Shown piece by piece: positions 48,831 to 62,300 of a DNA stretch of 64,000 nucleotides. Positions within the stretch are counted from its first letter, which is position 1. Each line of letters starts with the position of its first letter. Below the pieces are notes generated by a model that searched no databases, was not told the origin of the DNA, and saw only the letters and a program-made list of their open reading frames with translations. Origin of the DNA: Sclerurus mexicanus (taxonomy: Eukaryota > Chordata > Aves > Passeriformes > Furnariidae); NCBI GenBank assembly GCA_013396755.1, contig VWZF01006833.1:730521-794520 (forward strand), given 5' to 3'. Made by a program: the position numbers and the translations under genes.

Positions 48831-51800
48831 TGTCCAAAATGTTTTCCAATTTAAGCCATGTTTTATAACAAATCTGTAAAGTTTTAGAGTGCAACAGAAA
48901 GCATTTCAGAAATGCAAATCACAGCACTGGTTAATGCAGTGTCTATAAGTAGCAGTTGTAATAAATAATTGAAATAATATGTACTGCTGATTCACAGTGA
49001 AGGGAAAAAGCTGTACTGCACCTGGCTGATAGAACTACAGATACTGCTGAAGACAGGAACATTACACGTTACTACTGAGACTTCATAATGCCTTCAACTG
49101 AAGACCAAATCCTCGCTAGCTAGAACAGAATTAAAGCTCTGACGTATCTGAGAATCCAGGATCATATACTGTAATCCAGCAAAGAATATATCAAAGCATG
49201 TTATTCAAAAGCTTTAGCTTCTCTGAACATCCATAATATACCAAGTTGTTGTCCTTCCTTATTTATGTCCTACAGGTGTTGCAACAGCTCTGTACTGGAA
49301 GCTCCTGCCACAGATGTTGTCCCCAAAGGTCTCAATAGTATGAATTACAGCTCCTCCATAGCAGTCCGAAATATTACTACTTATTTGCCCTGTTGACAAT
49401 CCTCCACTCCAGGAACCCTTTCAAACTCTTTTGCACTTTCTGAACAACATAAGTTAGTTATAGAGTTAAAAAAAAAAAAAAAGTTTTCTTTTACCTGCAC
49501 TGTTGTTGCAGAAACAGCTCTCTTTGCCTGTTAAAACACTGAACTTCCTGAGAACATACCAAAAAACCCAAGAGATGCTGTCTCCTCTGCTCGAACATAC
49601 ACAAAAACCAGTTCTGTTTGAAGTAAATAACAAGAGGTGAATTTCATATTTTTAATAGACTATTTTCTAATAATGTAATTGTTAAAATGGGGAGGTGGGG
49701 GAACCCATTCTAAATTCAACAGAATAATAATCTTTCCCTTGGACTCTGAGTTTACCTCTTCACGTTACAAAAACAAAAATCCCAGAGAACTGGCAAAATA
49801 ATTTTACCACATTACTGTTGGCAGGAAAACAGAGGAACTTTTAATCTATTTCAGCTGATATCATATGATCCAGTATCCCGGGGGAAGGGCTATTAATAGC
49901 AGTCAGAGCAAAGAGGAGAAGAGAGCAACTTTGCTTTGCCCAGAGCTAGGCAACTCTTCCACTCCATCCACCCAAGGCCATGAGGAAAAGTGGGATGGGA
50001 AGCCCAGTGGCAGTGGGCTTGCAGAGGTAGTACTGGGCACAGGGCTCGGCCATTTCTGACTGCCCACCCCAGCTACAGCTATGGACTCACATCACATCCC
50101 TCCCAGTGCCAGCTGACCCCACTTTGGATCACAGCATGTTTGAAGAGCTTTTAGGCTACCTCTGTAACAGACTGTGTGTTATTGTGCTCAGGACTGGAAA
50201 AGACAACAGAGTCAACACTGAAAAAAGTAAATGGGCTGTGAGTAAGTCCCTATCTCCTACCTGATACAAATAATATACTCCTTTAATGAGGGACAGAAGA
50301 GAAGGAAAAAAAAAACAAACAACAACACAAAACGCAGGAAGATGGAGAAATGGCTTTCATCAACAGAAATGCATACAATCAGCCAACAAGCTGAATAATC
50401 ACAAAATGGGGGAAAACCCTGATCCAAGCATTAATAATTCAATTAGTATTCATTGAAATAACATTGATTTTAATTAATCTATTTCACATCACACTTCATA
50501 TCCTACGTGATTTCTACTACAGCTTAAAAAAATCATTAGTGTATGAGCCTGCTAAGTAGCCATATCTTTAAAAATAACAAAAGGGAGACATTAACTTGCC
50601 GAATAAATATTTAAAACTTCAAATAGTCAATAAAAAAAATGAAAGGTAATTGTTTGTCACGATGCATTACTGATATGGAATACACTAGTTGCCAGCTGTA
50701 CTATATACATCATTTGATTCACTGGAACTTCAGTATATTAAAATATTGGTAAAAACTGCATTACCCACCAAAGTATATACTTACCAACTCATATTTGCAC
50801 AATACAATAGCTGGCACTGTTCAGTGACTGATGCAAAACACTTCATTTATTCTACTGTTCTGCTCTGAGCTCATCCAAAATATACAGGAACTAAAAAAGT
50901 ACATGTTTCTGCCTGAAGTAGGCCCAGCAGATCGATAAAGAATATCTATGTCCATCACAGAGCTTTGCAGGACACGATGTGGAACAAGGTGCATTCCTAC
51001 TGGAAACTCCAAGAGTCACTGTAATTCCTAAAGCTCTGTGCACCATGGCCAGACAGAGCCAGAATGCAAGAACTTCACTTCTCTGCTTTACAACCGAGTT
51101 TCTCTGTTTTGTGTTGGGTAATGTTGACACTCTGGGGAAGGGTACCTTACCAGTGGATCTCCACCAAGCTGGATAAAAGATGAAGAAGAGAGATGCCTAG
51201 GCAAATGTAATTTGATAGAGAGCAGCAAGACCAGTCTGAGCTGTCCAGTATACTATAATGATTTTATAAACAGATAAAAATAAATATGCTCCTCTTTACA
51301 TTCTCCTGTCACTACCTTTCATGTCACAGTGATACAGTGAACCCACAATTATTGCTACTATTTTATTTATTTTTGCAATATATTGAGGAAAATTCTTAGG
51401 CTTAGAGTGCAGTCTGATGTTCCTCTATCTACCTGGGTAACTACAAATCAGAGACATGACAGTTCAAGCACTTGGTTTTTAAACAAGTTTTTTTGCTATC
51501 TATAGGTCTCTAATTAAGCTCAATCAATTTTTATTAGTTTCCACAGGTTCAGATTTCATTGCAAGGCAATCAAAATACTTTAAATCTTTTCACTGTCAAT
51601 CATCTGTCTTTGCCTAAGAGAGCCTTTCACATCATGGCTTTTACCTTATTCTCGAACAATGCTCATACTTGTTCTCTTAATTGATACTTGTTTACACTAA
51701 CGATTTCTGCTATCTGTGAAATACTTTCATGTGTAAAATAAACTGTAAGTAGAATTTCTCCATCTCCACCCCAAACTCATTATCTAAATGCTACAAGTTT

Positions 51801-53000
51801 CTATATACACAAAACTCAGAAGTGCTGATGTTCTTACTTAGTAACAGTTGTGGTCACCTTAGGTGTGCCAGCAGTTCAGCAAGGGGCACAGGCTGCCACT
51901 GCACATTATCACAGGATAATAGGACAGAAGAATTTACATTCCAGATACCCTTCAAAAAAACACCATAATTGGCTTATCAACAGTACTCAACCAAGCGCAA
52001 CATAAAGCTCAGGCACAAGCTTATTTTATACATGCATACCTATCAAATATATACATGTATAGATACCTAGCTATAGCTTTTATTCCACATGTGCAATATT
52101 GAAATATATTAGGTTTTCCATTGGCATTACACACCTTGCCCCAGCCTGCAATATGTAGATATAGTAAGCACTGCCACTTAAAGCACATAAATCTTTGCAC
52201 ACCACCTCTGTAAACAACGTCTGTGCACTCCAGTTTCCACAGAAGTATGTATTTGTTAAAGCTTTTTTACCTGAAAAAAGAAAAACCCTAATAGCACCAT
52301 GGGAGTTTCAAGAAAGGCAGGCAAATTATGATCACATTTACCATCTAATTTGCTCTCTGAGGCTTGTTCAAACAGTGCAAACATTGTGCTCCTCTTCTTC
52401 ATTTGTTCTGACAAGCAAGATGACAACTAATCACCATCAAGAGCTTTCCCACTCTCCAGGCCCCTGTTTTCTGTTTATTCAATTTGATGCCTTCCAACCA
52501 AGGAAACTGTTAGCCTTCCCTGCCACCCCAACTGAGAAGGCCAGCTCTCCAAGGTCAGATTTCAACTAGAACTCTTGTAGGGTGTGAATCCATAGTGCTA
52601 GGAAAGAATAAAATGAGCTCTTTTTGCTGTGTGGTGTGTGATAGCACTGGCAGTGAGTTCTGTATAGGTTGACAAAAACACCTAAAGGAGGCAAAGAAGG
52701 TTTTAGACTGGCATAGAAAAAGGAGCCAGAGGAATGAAGAGACATCCTCTAACCTCTTCCTTCATTTTCCCCAAAAGGCAGATTTATGATCTACCAACGC
52801 ACTGTCATGCATGTCCTAAAATATGCAAAACTAAGAAATACAATTAAAAAAAAAAAAAGCTTGAAGAGTTACTTCAAGAATGTCTGTCCTTTGATAGATC
52901 CTCTCTCCAAAACTATTGCACTGATTGGTCTTGTTAAGACTCAGCCACACAATCAAATTATCTTGACTTAACGAGTTAAACCAGAGTCATTGTCCACGTG
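48831..53000. other. Intronic sequence, nothing recognised
   Basis: AT-rich sequence with A runs near 49467-49482 and an A/C-rich tract at 50308-50335. A GC-richer interval at 49870-50110 has no CpG-island character and no recognised repeat or exon. Confidence 0.45.
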
Positions 53001-53099
53001 TCCCCTCTTCACCCAGAGCCTTAGTGGTTTGGTTTAGGCCTTTCCTGGCAACCAGGTCATAACTAAGGAAGTATTACAAACTATTCTTTATGTAAGCAA

Positions 53100-53575
53100 A
53101 GATTTAAAAGAGGAGAAGGGAGATTTCCTTGCTCTCTTTCTTTCAGGTACTCAGAGACAGCAGGTCTCCGTAGGTTGGTCTCTCTTATCTATGTGAGTTG
53201 AGTCCTATCTGGAGCTGCTGTCTGAGACATGCAGAGGTGAAGGATTTGCTTTTGGTGAGAGGGAAGTTGGTGAGATTTTATGGTGTAGTTTATTTTATTG
53301 AGCTATTCCCTGAGTTTTTAACTGTGTATATCTGTTTTGTTTTGGTTTTTTACCCTTTCTCCCCTTTCCCTTTTGGGATTGGCTGGGATTCTCGTTCTGT
53401 ATGTACATAGGGTTAAATTGTATATAAATGTAAATATATGTTAATATATATATATATAAATATATTTGCTACAATTTTCTTTTGGTACTTTTTTTTCCCT
53501 TTCAGCAGGGGAAGGGGGAGCCTACCCAGCTGGTGGTTGGGTTTGGCAGGGAGCCAAGCTCAACTAGTACACCAA
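53100..53575 (+). repeat. LTR-like or unclassified interspersed repeat
   Basis: The block stands out from its surroundings: a GA/CT-rich start with TTTCTTTCAGGTACTCAGAG, a T/G-rich middle, a TA-rich segment (53402-53467), a second pyrimidine tract with CCCTTTCAG, and a GC-richer end GGTTGGGTTTGGCAGGGAGC. This texture resembles an avian endogenous retroviral LTR or its flank, but I find no clear TG...CA ends, no target-site duplication and no internal gene. Orientation is a guess. Confidence 0.3.
53438..53467. repeat. TA microsatellite
   Basis: A (TA)n run of about 16 bases with flanking imperfect TAAATATATT units, within the LTR-like block. Confidence 0.8.
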
Positions 53576-55529
53576 GCAAGACAACACAAATTGAAATGAA
53601 AAAGGACTAAGCCATATTACCTCACATGACTGTTGGGCTATAATAGTACACAGTGGATATCACTCCTTAGCAGATCCATAAGCCATAAAGATTTCATATG
53701 GGCCACTTCTAATAAACTTAAAAGTGAAAATTATGTCGAAACTTCCATATTTAAAAATGTAAAAGGTATGTATGCATATGCAAGTAAGGGCTCACTACAA
53801 TTCAACCTTACTGAACAGAGGTCATGTCATGTTAAGCATCACGTATGCCATAAACAATCACAAAATGTTTCATTGCTTCAGCTCTCCAATACCCTATTAT
53901 GTCGGGTAGCACAAAGGAAATAGTGTTAATAGGCAGCTGGCTAACTCTAAATTCATCAATTTTAAGAGGTCTTGAGCTTTGCATTGACTAAACATGAATC
54001 AAAAATTCTTTTCCTTTAAAAGCATTTGAAAAATGCAGTTAGGCATTAACTGATAGAAAATGCTCCTCTCTTACCATGACTCCTGTCCCTTTACCTGCAC
54101 TCAGCAGCCCATAACCCCGGCCAGTGTCACCAGTATCACCAGCACCATTGCATCAGACTCAGCTATACAAAATACTGACATTAGAAAGCTGCGTGACTCA
54201 AACATTATTCTACTTTTTGAAAGGTTATTGTTGAATGTCTTCCTGGATCTTGCAATCCCACTGCTAAATCACATAATTAAAGTCTGCTCTAGAATTTTGA
54301 ATCAGGTGATCATGCACGAAATACTGTGAAAACTTGTCCAAATGGAAGGTGCATGTGTGGGTGTGGTATTTTGGTTTTTATTTTTTTATTTCCCCCTCCC
54401 CTCCCCAAACATTCTCCAGGTATTTTTACACCCTTTCTAACATCAGGAGGGTCTTTCTTCTTTCTAAAATGTCACTCTTTTTATTAATGTCTACTCAGGA
54501 AAAGATCTAGAAATAAAGTATGACAAATGGAAATATCTTTGAAGCCTCCTCCATGGCAAAGGAACAAAACATGTCATGTATAACCTAATATCGCTTCTTA
54601 CAAAAGTACAATTTGAAACAGAGAGGAACTTCGCAAACTAAAGACAGTGAGGGTTTCAGTGAAAGGAGACATAATAAAATTCTTTAAAAAGAGGTTCGTA
54701 TATTCTTGGGAGGGACAAAGGGGGAAAAAGGCCATTCCCCTTGTTCCTGCTGCTTCCGAAAGTAGTTGCAATTTCTTTTTATTGAAAAAGATTTAGGGGA
54801 CAGGATCATCAAGGCTGTTGTTTCTGTTGCATGTTACATGAGGGTCTTCAGATTGTTCTCTATGACAATGATAAATATCCTCATGGCAGTGAGAGGTTCC
54901 CCCACATCACTCTGCCATCCATGCATCACACCAATCTATGGACCGAAGAGGTGGATTTTCTGATTTAATGACAGATCTGGTAACCTAATGGTTTTTAGAT
55001 TAGACCAGTCCACTCTCATGTCAGTATATAATCTTCAATAAGTGCTTAAGTCTGAAGATGTTCAGTGGTAGAGCTAAACTACTTTCTCCAAATGCTTCAG
55101 ATGTTATTTCTATAGGCTACGACACTTAAATGGTCCATATCAAACTCAGAGATGTTTTTTCCTTTAGCCATTACTGCTATTTTCTAGTGGCTGGCTCATT
55201 TGTGATTTTAATTTGTAAAGATCAATTAAGCCACTATCCCCAAAGTTGCATGACACTGCAGAGCTGCAAAAGATGAGTTATGGATTTTTTTCATCTCATC
55301 TGCTTCATAGCACTAACTTCAAGGATCTTAAATTCTGAGCTTTTACATTAGAGACAGATGTTTGCAGAAAGAAGTCAAAGCCCAAAAGTAACTTTCTTTA
55401 ACAATTAAAATCCTGTACAACTTCAGTGATGTCAACAGAATCAAGGGGGAGGTGAATCAGTGTGTGTTTTTGGCAGCTTTCCCTTTTTCTACCAATTAGA
55501 ACAATTAGACTCTAAATTTCACATTAAGC
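53576..55529. other. Intronic sequence, nothing recognised
   Basis: AT-rich unique sequence. A pyrimidine-rich tract (T runs then CCCCCTCCCCTCCCC) lies at 54370-54407. No exon or transposon recognised. Confidence 0.45.
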
Positions 55530-55720
55530 TAAAAGAAATTAGCAGTGTTGTCTTGGTCAAATGTTAAAGTAAACAGCACTTGAAACATTAATCATAATTG
55601 CAGTTTTTCAAGGTATTCATATCGCATTCCCATCGGCTCATTTTCCCATGTTTACCACAGTGAATGTATTTTGATGAGCGACATCTGCTTTGTCTGTGCC
55701 AAAGGAGGGAGCTGGGTCTC
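55530..55720. promoter_or_regulatory. Candidate conserved intronic element
   Basis: Repeat-free block with homeodomain-type AACATTAATCATAATTGC (about 55583-55603), retained CpGs (ATATCGCATTCCCATCGGC; GAGCGACATC) and a TCAAATGTTAAAGTAAACA forkhead-like segment. Inferred from composition and motifs only. Confidence 0.25.
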
Positions 55721-58014
55721 AGCTGCTAGAGCAGCAGGCTGCCAAAACAGTTGGACTCACCTTCCCTAGGAGAAGCCTTCAACTGCTTCTGGGAGGCACT
55801 TGGGTACAGAGGAGTAGAGCAGGTGGCAGGAAATGGTAAGAAGACAACTGGTTTCAGACATTCTTTTCCAAGTGGTGGGGAGAAGAGAGCAGAGAGCAGA
55901 GATGGGTGAAAGGTAGACTTGGGCTCCTAAGGAAGAAAACATGTCTGAGCCCTTTGTTGATTCTTAAATAGCTCATAAGGGAGTATTTTTTTTTAACAAT
56001 GTTATAGCCACTACAGGCTGTTTATAAGAAAACAAAGTCTTTCTTGATCGGGAGACAGGCTGTGCTTTAGGAATGGTACTCTAACTAATTTCTAACTACA
56101 GCCACTATGTCATAAACAAGCACAGACTGCAAGATTTTTCAAGTTAATTAATGCTTGCTGAAGATGACAGGATAGGCAAAATTCAATTAAAAATGTAAGC
56201 AATATATTTTGACATGTAATAATTTCCCCTTAAACTAGTTTCAGAGGGATGCTTTTTCAGTACTGTAGATATGTAGAGGATATTGTCAAACATCTGGTCT
56301 TTCCACTCCTAGCTGTGCCAACCTCTCTGTGGCAGGCTCAGACTCAATCCAGGTGTTTCCAACAAATGCCCTTCTGTGCTGTATGTGATTTGCTTACAAA
56401 CTCCAACATGAGAAGTGGAAACATGTGGCAGTACATGGGAAAGGAAGCACCTCTGAGCAGCCACAGACCACCGAGAGCAGTTGTTCACCAGGAGTTAAAC
56501 TCAGAGTCCACTGAAATCGAGGGGAATTTTGTCACCAACATGGATAAGATTTAGATTGTCTCTAAAACAGTGTCAAATAAGCAAAGCCAGTTGACTTCAA
56601 AAAGCCTCATCGTTAATGCCTCAGATGCAACAATCCTAGGTAGGGGTTGAAATCATTTTAAATTCCAATTTCAGGTAGAGATCCTGTCAAGTTGGTTTTC
56701 CATCAAGGGCAGGTTTCCTTAAAAAGTATTCTCTTGCATTTAAACTTTGCATGAAAATCCGTATTTCCAACACACCATAATAAGTATTTCACAGCTCAGT
56801 AGGTTAATAGGAATTAAACAGTCCACACCCTTGCCATGACTTACACACCACAAACAAGGACATGTAAGAATAGACTGGAGTAGAAAGGAGTCACACAGTA
56901 AGAGAACTAGGAAATGCAAATATTTTACCTTGTCTTACTACCAGCAGGTTATTTTCAGAAGAACCACAAATTACACAAATACAAACCATAGTACAAATAC
57001 TAATTGTTCTTTTGTCTGTACTCTACATGCCTGAGATAACTAGTTAAACAAACATGAACAAGTGATCTTATGTAAAATGGTCTTTCAAAATGCCACATGA
57101 CCATCCTATGCAGCGGACCAGTCACAAGCAGCCACATCAAATAAAATAGGAAGGATTAATTTCCTGTTCAGGTACTTGTGCAGCCTGTCTCAAAAGCAAA
57201 AATAACACCCCCAAGTCTTGCTGAAGAGAGAAAAGCATATTTCTGCCATTAAAGCAGGCACCACTACAAGTCCACTACCAAACCACACAGCTAGTCAGTA
57301 TAGCCAGTGCAATAGCAGCATGTCAAATCAGAGCATCCTGGCTGGAGGGCTACCAGCCCTGCCCCTGCATACATGACTGCATTTACATGCTGGTCCAGGG
57401 CACTGTGCATCAGTCTGCTCAGTCCAAATCATTCAATATCATCATTCTTCCATTTAAGTTAAAAACCTAACTAAACCTATATTGCACAAAAAAGTCCTCT
57501 GTAGCAGACTTTTTTTTATAAGTTCAATAAGAAAAGTATTGTATCAAGCAGCACTAGCTAGGTAGTCTTTATTGGGCTCATAAAAGATTATGATTTTGGC
57601 CTATTCTCTATATAAGTGAATTTCTTAAAATATCATTTTTAAAATGGCACTTCTTCTTCTCATGATAGTGTTTCTTTAATATATTAACTTTCCCACATCC
57701 CATACTTTGATGGTTCGGCAATTTTCTAGTTCATTTTAAATCAGTTTTTGACAAAACAATACCAACAGTTTAGTAAGTGTCCTGCTGCATTTTACAATTT
57801 ACATTCCTTTTTGAAATATCTTCTTACTGAATAGCTCTAGCAACTAATAAAATTCTTCAATTTTAAAGCCAAAAGAATCACATTAAGCACTAAATTCCTG
57901 AGGAAGGGGGAAGGACTAATGATACTGTTGATAGTCAATTTTGGTTTTAACACTAGTAAAGCTTTTTTAAAATAAGAAATACATTGCAATTTACAGACTT
58001 CATGCATAACCTAC
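55721..58014. other. Intronic sequence, nothing recognised
   Basis: Mixed sequence. A GC-richer part at 55690-55930 and another at 57320-57420 have no recognisable repeat or exon. Confidence 0.4.
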
Positions 58015-58020
58015 TGTATG

Positions 58021-58104
58021 GATTTTTATACATTTGATGCTTTGACATACAAATGTGTATGATGTGTATGATTTTTATACATTTGATGCTTTGACATACA
58101 AATG
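58021..58104. repeat. Exact 35 bp direct repeat with 49 bp period
   Basis: The 35 bases beginning GATTTTTATACATTTGATGC at 58021-58055 recur without a mismatch at 58070-58104. A TGTATG word precedes both copies. The region runs on into a TG/CA/TA-rich tract ending near 58168. The duplication must be recent compared with the decayed repeats around it. Confidence 0.92.
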
Positions 58105-59270
58105 CACATGCATACATGTATGTAAATATATAAGTGCATATATATGATACTGGTACATATACACATGCATATAAGCCATTGCTGTTAATCTTCTCTGTCT
58201 GGTTAAACAATAACAAACAAAAAATTACAGTGGAAAGTCACCACTGTGAAATAAAATACATTCTTATGAGATTGATAAGATGCAATAACTAAGCTGAGTA
58301 GAACCCTGCCGAAGACACATAAACAACACTTAAACAAATTGCATGTGTTAACAGGGAACGACTAATAACATTGCTCCCAGTCTGTGATCTTTGGGAACTT
58401 CACATCAGTAACGCCAGGATAACTAACTCCTAAAAATTATGAACTCCTATTGCAAATATAGACCTGTACTAAGAGCACTTGTGTAAAACTAGGGACATAA
58501 GCAGAGCTGCCAATTCAACTTTTTCAAAAATGCACCACACTTAACTCCTAATATCTGTCCATCCGTTGGAGCCAACCATTCCCACCTGAGGTAGGAACAA
58601 TTTTGCTCTGCTTCAGTACGAAGCAAAATACCTTAGGTTAACTTCTAGATGAGATAAGATGAAGACTGGACCTTCAAAGATAGCCCTAACTCAGTCCACA
58701 AGAGGTAACTGGACTTTTGCAATAAACAAGCGCTGTATTATAAAATCAGGTTCTGTAAACCTTTTGAATAACGTGTTTTAATTCTAGTATGGACAAGGAA
58801 TGTTTAAACTCTCTCTAGCCTTAGCATTTAATATTAAATACATCTTCTCCACAGTCCATATGGCACTATTTTCTTTAAATACAGGCTAAGAATTTTTTTC
58901 TTAAATATTTACATTAAAGAGTGAGGTCAGCTCCAGAATTCCTAGAAAAGAGTGCCACAAAAAGCCACCTGACTCCAAGAGAAAGGCATGATAGACATCA
59001 GATGTGAGAGAGGAAGGCAGGCATGTTTAAGTTTGCTTCAGTCTCTTCCATCGGTAATATTTTGGTGAGTTGAAATAAGAGAGTTTTTGTTATTTCACTA
59101 CCAAGTATGAACTACACAAATATATGAACATGAGTTTTCATAAATGATACACATGACAGAGTCTTAAGTTTAATTTATTTCATGAACAGGAATGTTTGTC
59201 CCTTCACTCTAACCCCCACTACACCAAAGACAACTACATTAATAATTTAATTTTGGTAACTGTCCTGGTA

Positions 59271-59320
59271 AATCATGGAATCACAGAATGGGTAAGGTTG
59301 GGATGGACCACAGTAAAGGA
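59271..59320 (-). mobile_element. Very short CR1 3' end fragment
   Basis: AATCATGGAATCACAGAATG followed by GGTAAGGTTGGGATGGACCACAG reads as the antisense of a CR1 3' terminus, with the element on the minus strand. Only about 40-50 bases remain before similarity is lost. Confidence 0.75.
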
Positions 59321-59349
59321 CCACAATATAGTTATGTTACTTAAGGTAG

Positions 59350-59374
59350 TTTATGTTACTTATGGTAACATAAA
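59350..59374. repeat. Perfect 10 bp inverted repeat (hairpin)
   Basis: TTTATGTTAC and GTAACATAAA flank a 5-base loop. An earlier near-copy GTTATGTTACTTAAGGTA (59331-59348) makes the left arm part of an imperfect tandem repeat. It lies just beyond the short CR1 tail. Confidence 0.75.
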
Positions 59375-59399
59375 TATTGTTACCATTTCTATTTCTTCT

Positions 59400-62300
59400 A
59401 AAAAGGATAAAATACTTGGCTACTGAAGAACAAAGATGTTTCCAATTTCTCCCATCATTTGAAGCAATCAGTACAAAAGAGAGAAAATTCAAGAACTAAA
59501 ACTAATCCTGTGAAGAGTCTGCCTTAGTGGCACTCATTTGAGAACTAGCTGCTTTTGCACTTGGATTTATAAATGCTAATTATCAAGGTCATCACACATT
59601 TGTGTGTTATTTTAGGTTTTCTCTCTGCTTTTCTATTAACCTGAGAAATAGAAGTGTTCTTCCTAAAATTACTATTCTAAAATTCTGGAATATCTTAGAA
59701 CTATACTAGAGAGCTGCCCGGACTTACTCTCTTCAACAGATCCCACTCTTAATTTCCAGAGGTTACAAGAATCAACTGCTACAGCTACTGCATTGTGAGA
59801 TTAAGCTGCTCTTCCCCGTAAGTAATACATCCCTCCATTGCAACATATATTTTCTTAAGTATTAGTATCTTCTTTGGGAAACACCTATACACATTTCTCT
59901 ATTCATTAAGGTATTTGCAAAAAAAATTAGAGTAATTCTTATGTCGTAACTGAGATCCTTAAAAAAAAAAAAAGATTGCAGCCTGTTTGAGCAAAGTAGA
60001 TTCAGACAGGACAACCTTGATATACCTTTTACCTGCTATTTCTTTGTGATGGATGCCCCATTCCAAAACACTTTAGTCGCTAGGTCAACAGGACTCCGGC
60101 CATTTGTGCACCATTCAAGCCCTCCTAGTTCACTTTAGACTGGCAAGGAAAATGGGTATCAGAAGTACTGTGAGTAGGACAGAGGGGAGATCTTTTGAGA
60201 AAAAACTGTAAAAAAACCCAAAATATCTCTGAAGTAACTTGAATTAAATCTAGCATGTGCACATACTTGGACCTAGACCTAGGAATTCCTCATGCTCACA
60301 TTTTGCCAGATAATTCTGGCTTAAGGTCTACAGAATCAGTGACGGATATAGATCATCTAATTAAAGCAAAGATATTTGGGTGAAGCTCAGGCAGCAAAAT
60401 AACTTTTGCTGCTACTGCAGTGGGCTACCATTAGGGAAAGACATAAAGCAATGAAAACTTTCCCTCATATACCAAGATTGTCACTGGACTACTGACACAA
60501 TGATAACAGGCTTACAAGAGGAGACAAGACTACAGACAAATGGTGATATCATGGCATTCACCTTTGTGCTCTTCTTCCTTGTGTCTTTAATATGTCCCTT
60601 CAAACAGGTTATCTGCAGGAGTGATGAGGAGCTCTCATTTTGGAGAAAGATACAAAATAAAGTGGAGATCTCATGTGCATGTCAGGTGATGAAGTCTCTC
60701 TGCGTACACAGTCATACAGGAGTGAGAGGAAGATAAATAAAACACCTCCCAAAAATAAGCAGAGCAAATATGGTCCCAAATAAAAAAAAAGAGCATGAAA
60801 TTCTATATCTGCAGGACAAAGGTGCCAGCAAAAGAGAAAGGTAGTCAGGTGCTTTAGATATCAACTGTCTCTGAAGCACAGGATACACATATCACCTTTC
60901 AATAAATTCAGTTGAAGGTGGCTATGAAGTTATTCCAGAATTTGAAGAACGCTGTTCTCTACACTTGTGTGACAAAGAAAAACAACTGACATAACTGTTC
61001 ATATCGAAACCAGAGAGAAGTAGATTTAGAATTGTTCTTGGATTGAAAGAGGCAACCAGCACAGTTTAGTGGACATTACTGAAGGCAAGAATTGTCCGAT
61101 GGAAAGGATGGATACTCACAGAAGCTAATAGAATTTTAACATTAGAAAGAATTCAAAATATTACAGGAAATGTTACAAGGAGAATTGACCAGAGCAGTAT
61201 AGAAATTTCAAGCTGGAATTTAACAAAAACACCTCTTAGAATTGTGCCCGCTTTGACACTGAGAGAGGGGAGAAAAGTAACAACTGCGTCATTTTGAAGA
61301 CAATCAGCAAAAACCCACAGAGCAAGTATGGTAGGGACAAAGAAATAAATTACCATAGTACCACTAGCAAGGAAGAATTATTCACAGAAGCAGCAAACAC
61401 CTTCGGAAAATAATAACTTCTTTTAGGCACTATTTTCAACCAGACAATTTTGATGATCTAAAAGATAAAAAATTTTTGGGGGGTACTAATGTTTTGAACT
61501 GGAGTGGGGTTAAATCCAGAAAGCGTTGCCAGAAGGTTCTGAGCAAGAACCAGTACTTTCAAAGGCTAAATCTAAGCAAACATGCTACATTTTAGTGAGC
61601 AGAAACAACAAGCCTAAGCAAGATGTTAACTACAAACACTGATTTCATGGTGAGGCTATCACTGACTGGCTCCATCAGACATAGAACAGTATAATGATGC
61701 TATGGAATGAGCTCTGGAATGAGGAACATATGTAAAGAACTGATGATTTACACCCGAGCAAAATGTTCCTAATGAAAATCTTTGACAGGGCAATCAGCGT
61801 TTCATCTCTTTGCTAGTATTTCCATCAGAAACTCTTTCTATTTTCTATGGGTGTGTGAGTGAGAATATTACTCACATAATGATCCTACAGTGGTATTATC
61901 TAAACATAGAAGTAATAAAGCTAAAACTTACCTACTGAGTAAGCTTGTACAATATTTTGGTATTGAAAGGAACCCAGCATTGCCAAAACTGAATCCTAAG
62001 CTATCTCTGTCTTCTGCTAACACTGCTCAGCAAACTTTCCTCCCTTCCAAGGTAGACATATGTTTTTTTTCTCTTCCGGCAATCAGTGGAATACCTGCAA
62101 GCTGAGATCAAAGCTCAAAAAGCTTTAGCAGTGTAGAGACTCTCTAGAACATTGGACAAAATTTGATTGCCAAAGCTTTTGTTCAGAATGAGACAAACTT
62201 ACCGGACTACACACTCTCCATGTCACCAAGGAGAGAATGTTTAGTGCAAGATGGGCTGTGCTTAAATATACAGAATGTCTAAAGTATTTCAAAATATACA

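Noticed and set aside
49870..50110. Possible CpG island or exon in a GC-richer stretch
   Set aside because: CpG is sparse, the open frame is short, and no splice or promoter features are visible.
52195..52569. 124-codon plus-strand open frame
   Set aside because: No domain recognised, and no promoter or splice signals argue for it.
61353..61380. Minus-strand ACTATG followed by GTAATT as the donor of the short first FIGN coding exon
   Set aside because: The frame required has a stop codon just upstream, and the preceding residues do not resemble the fidgetin N terminus.
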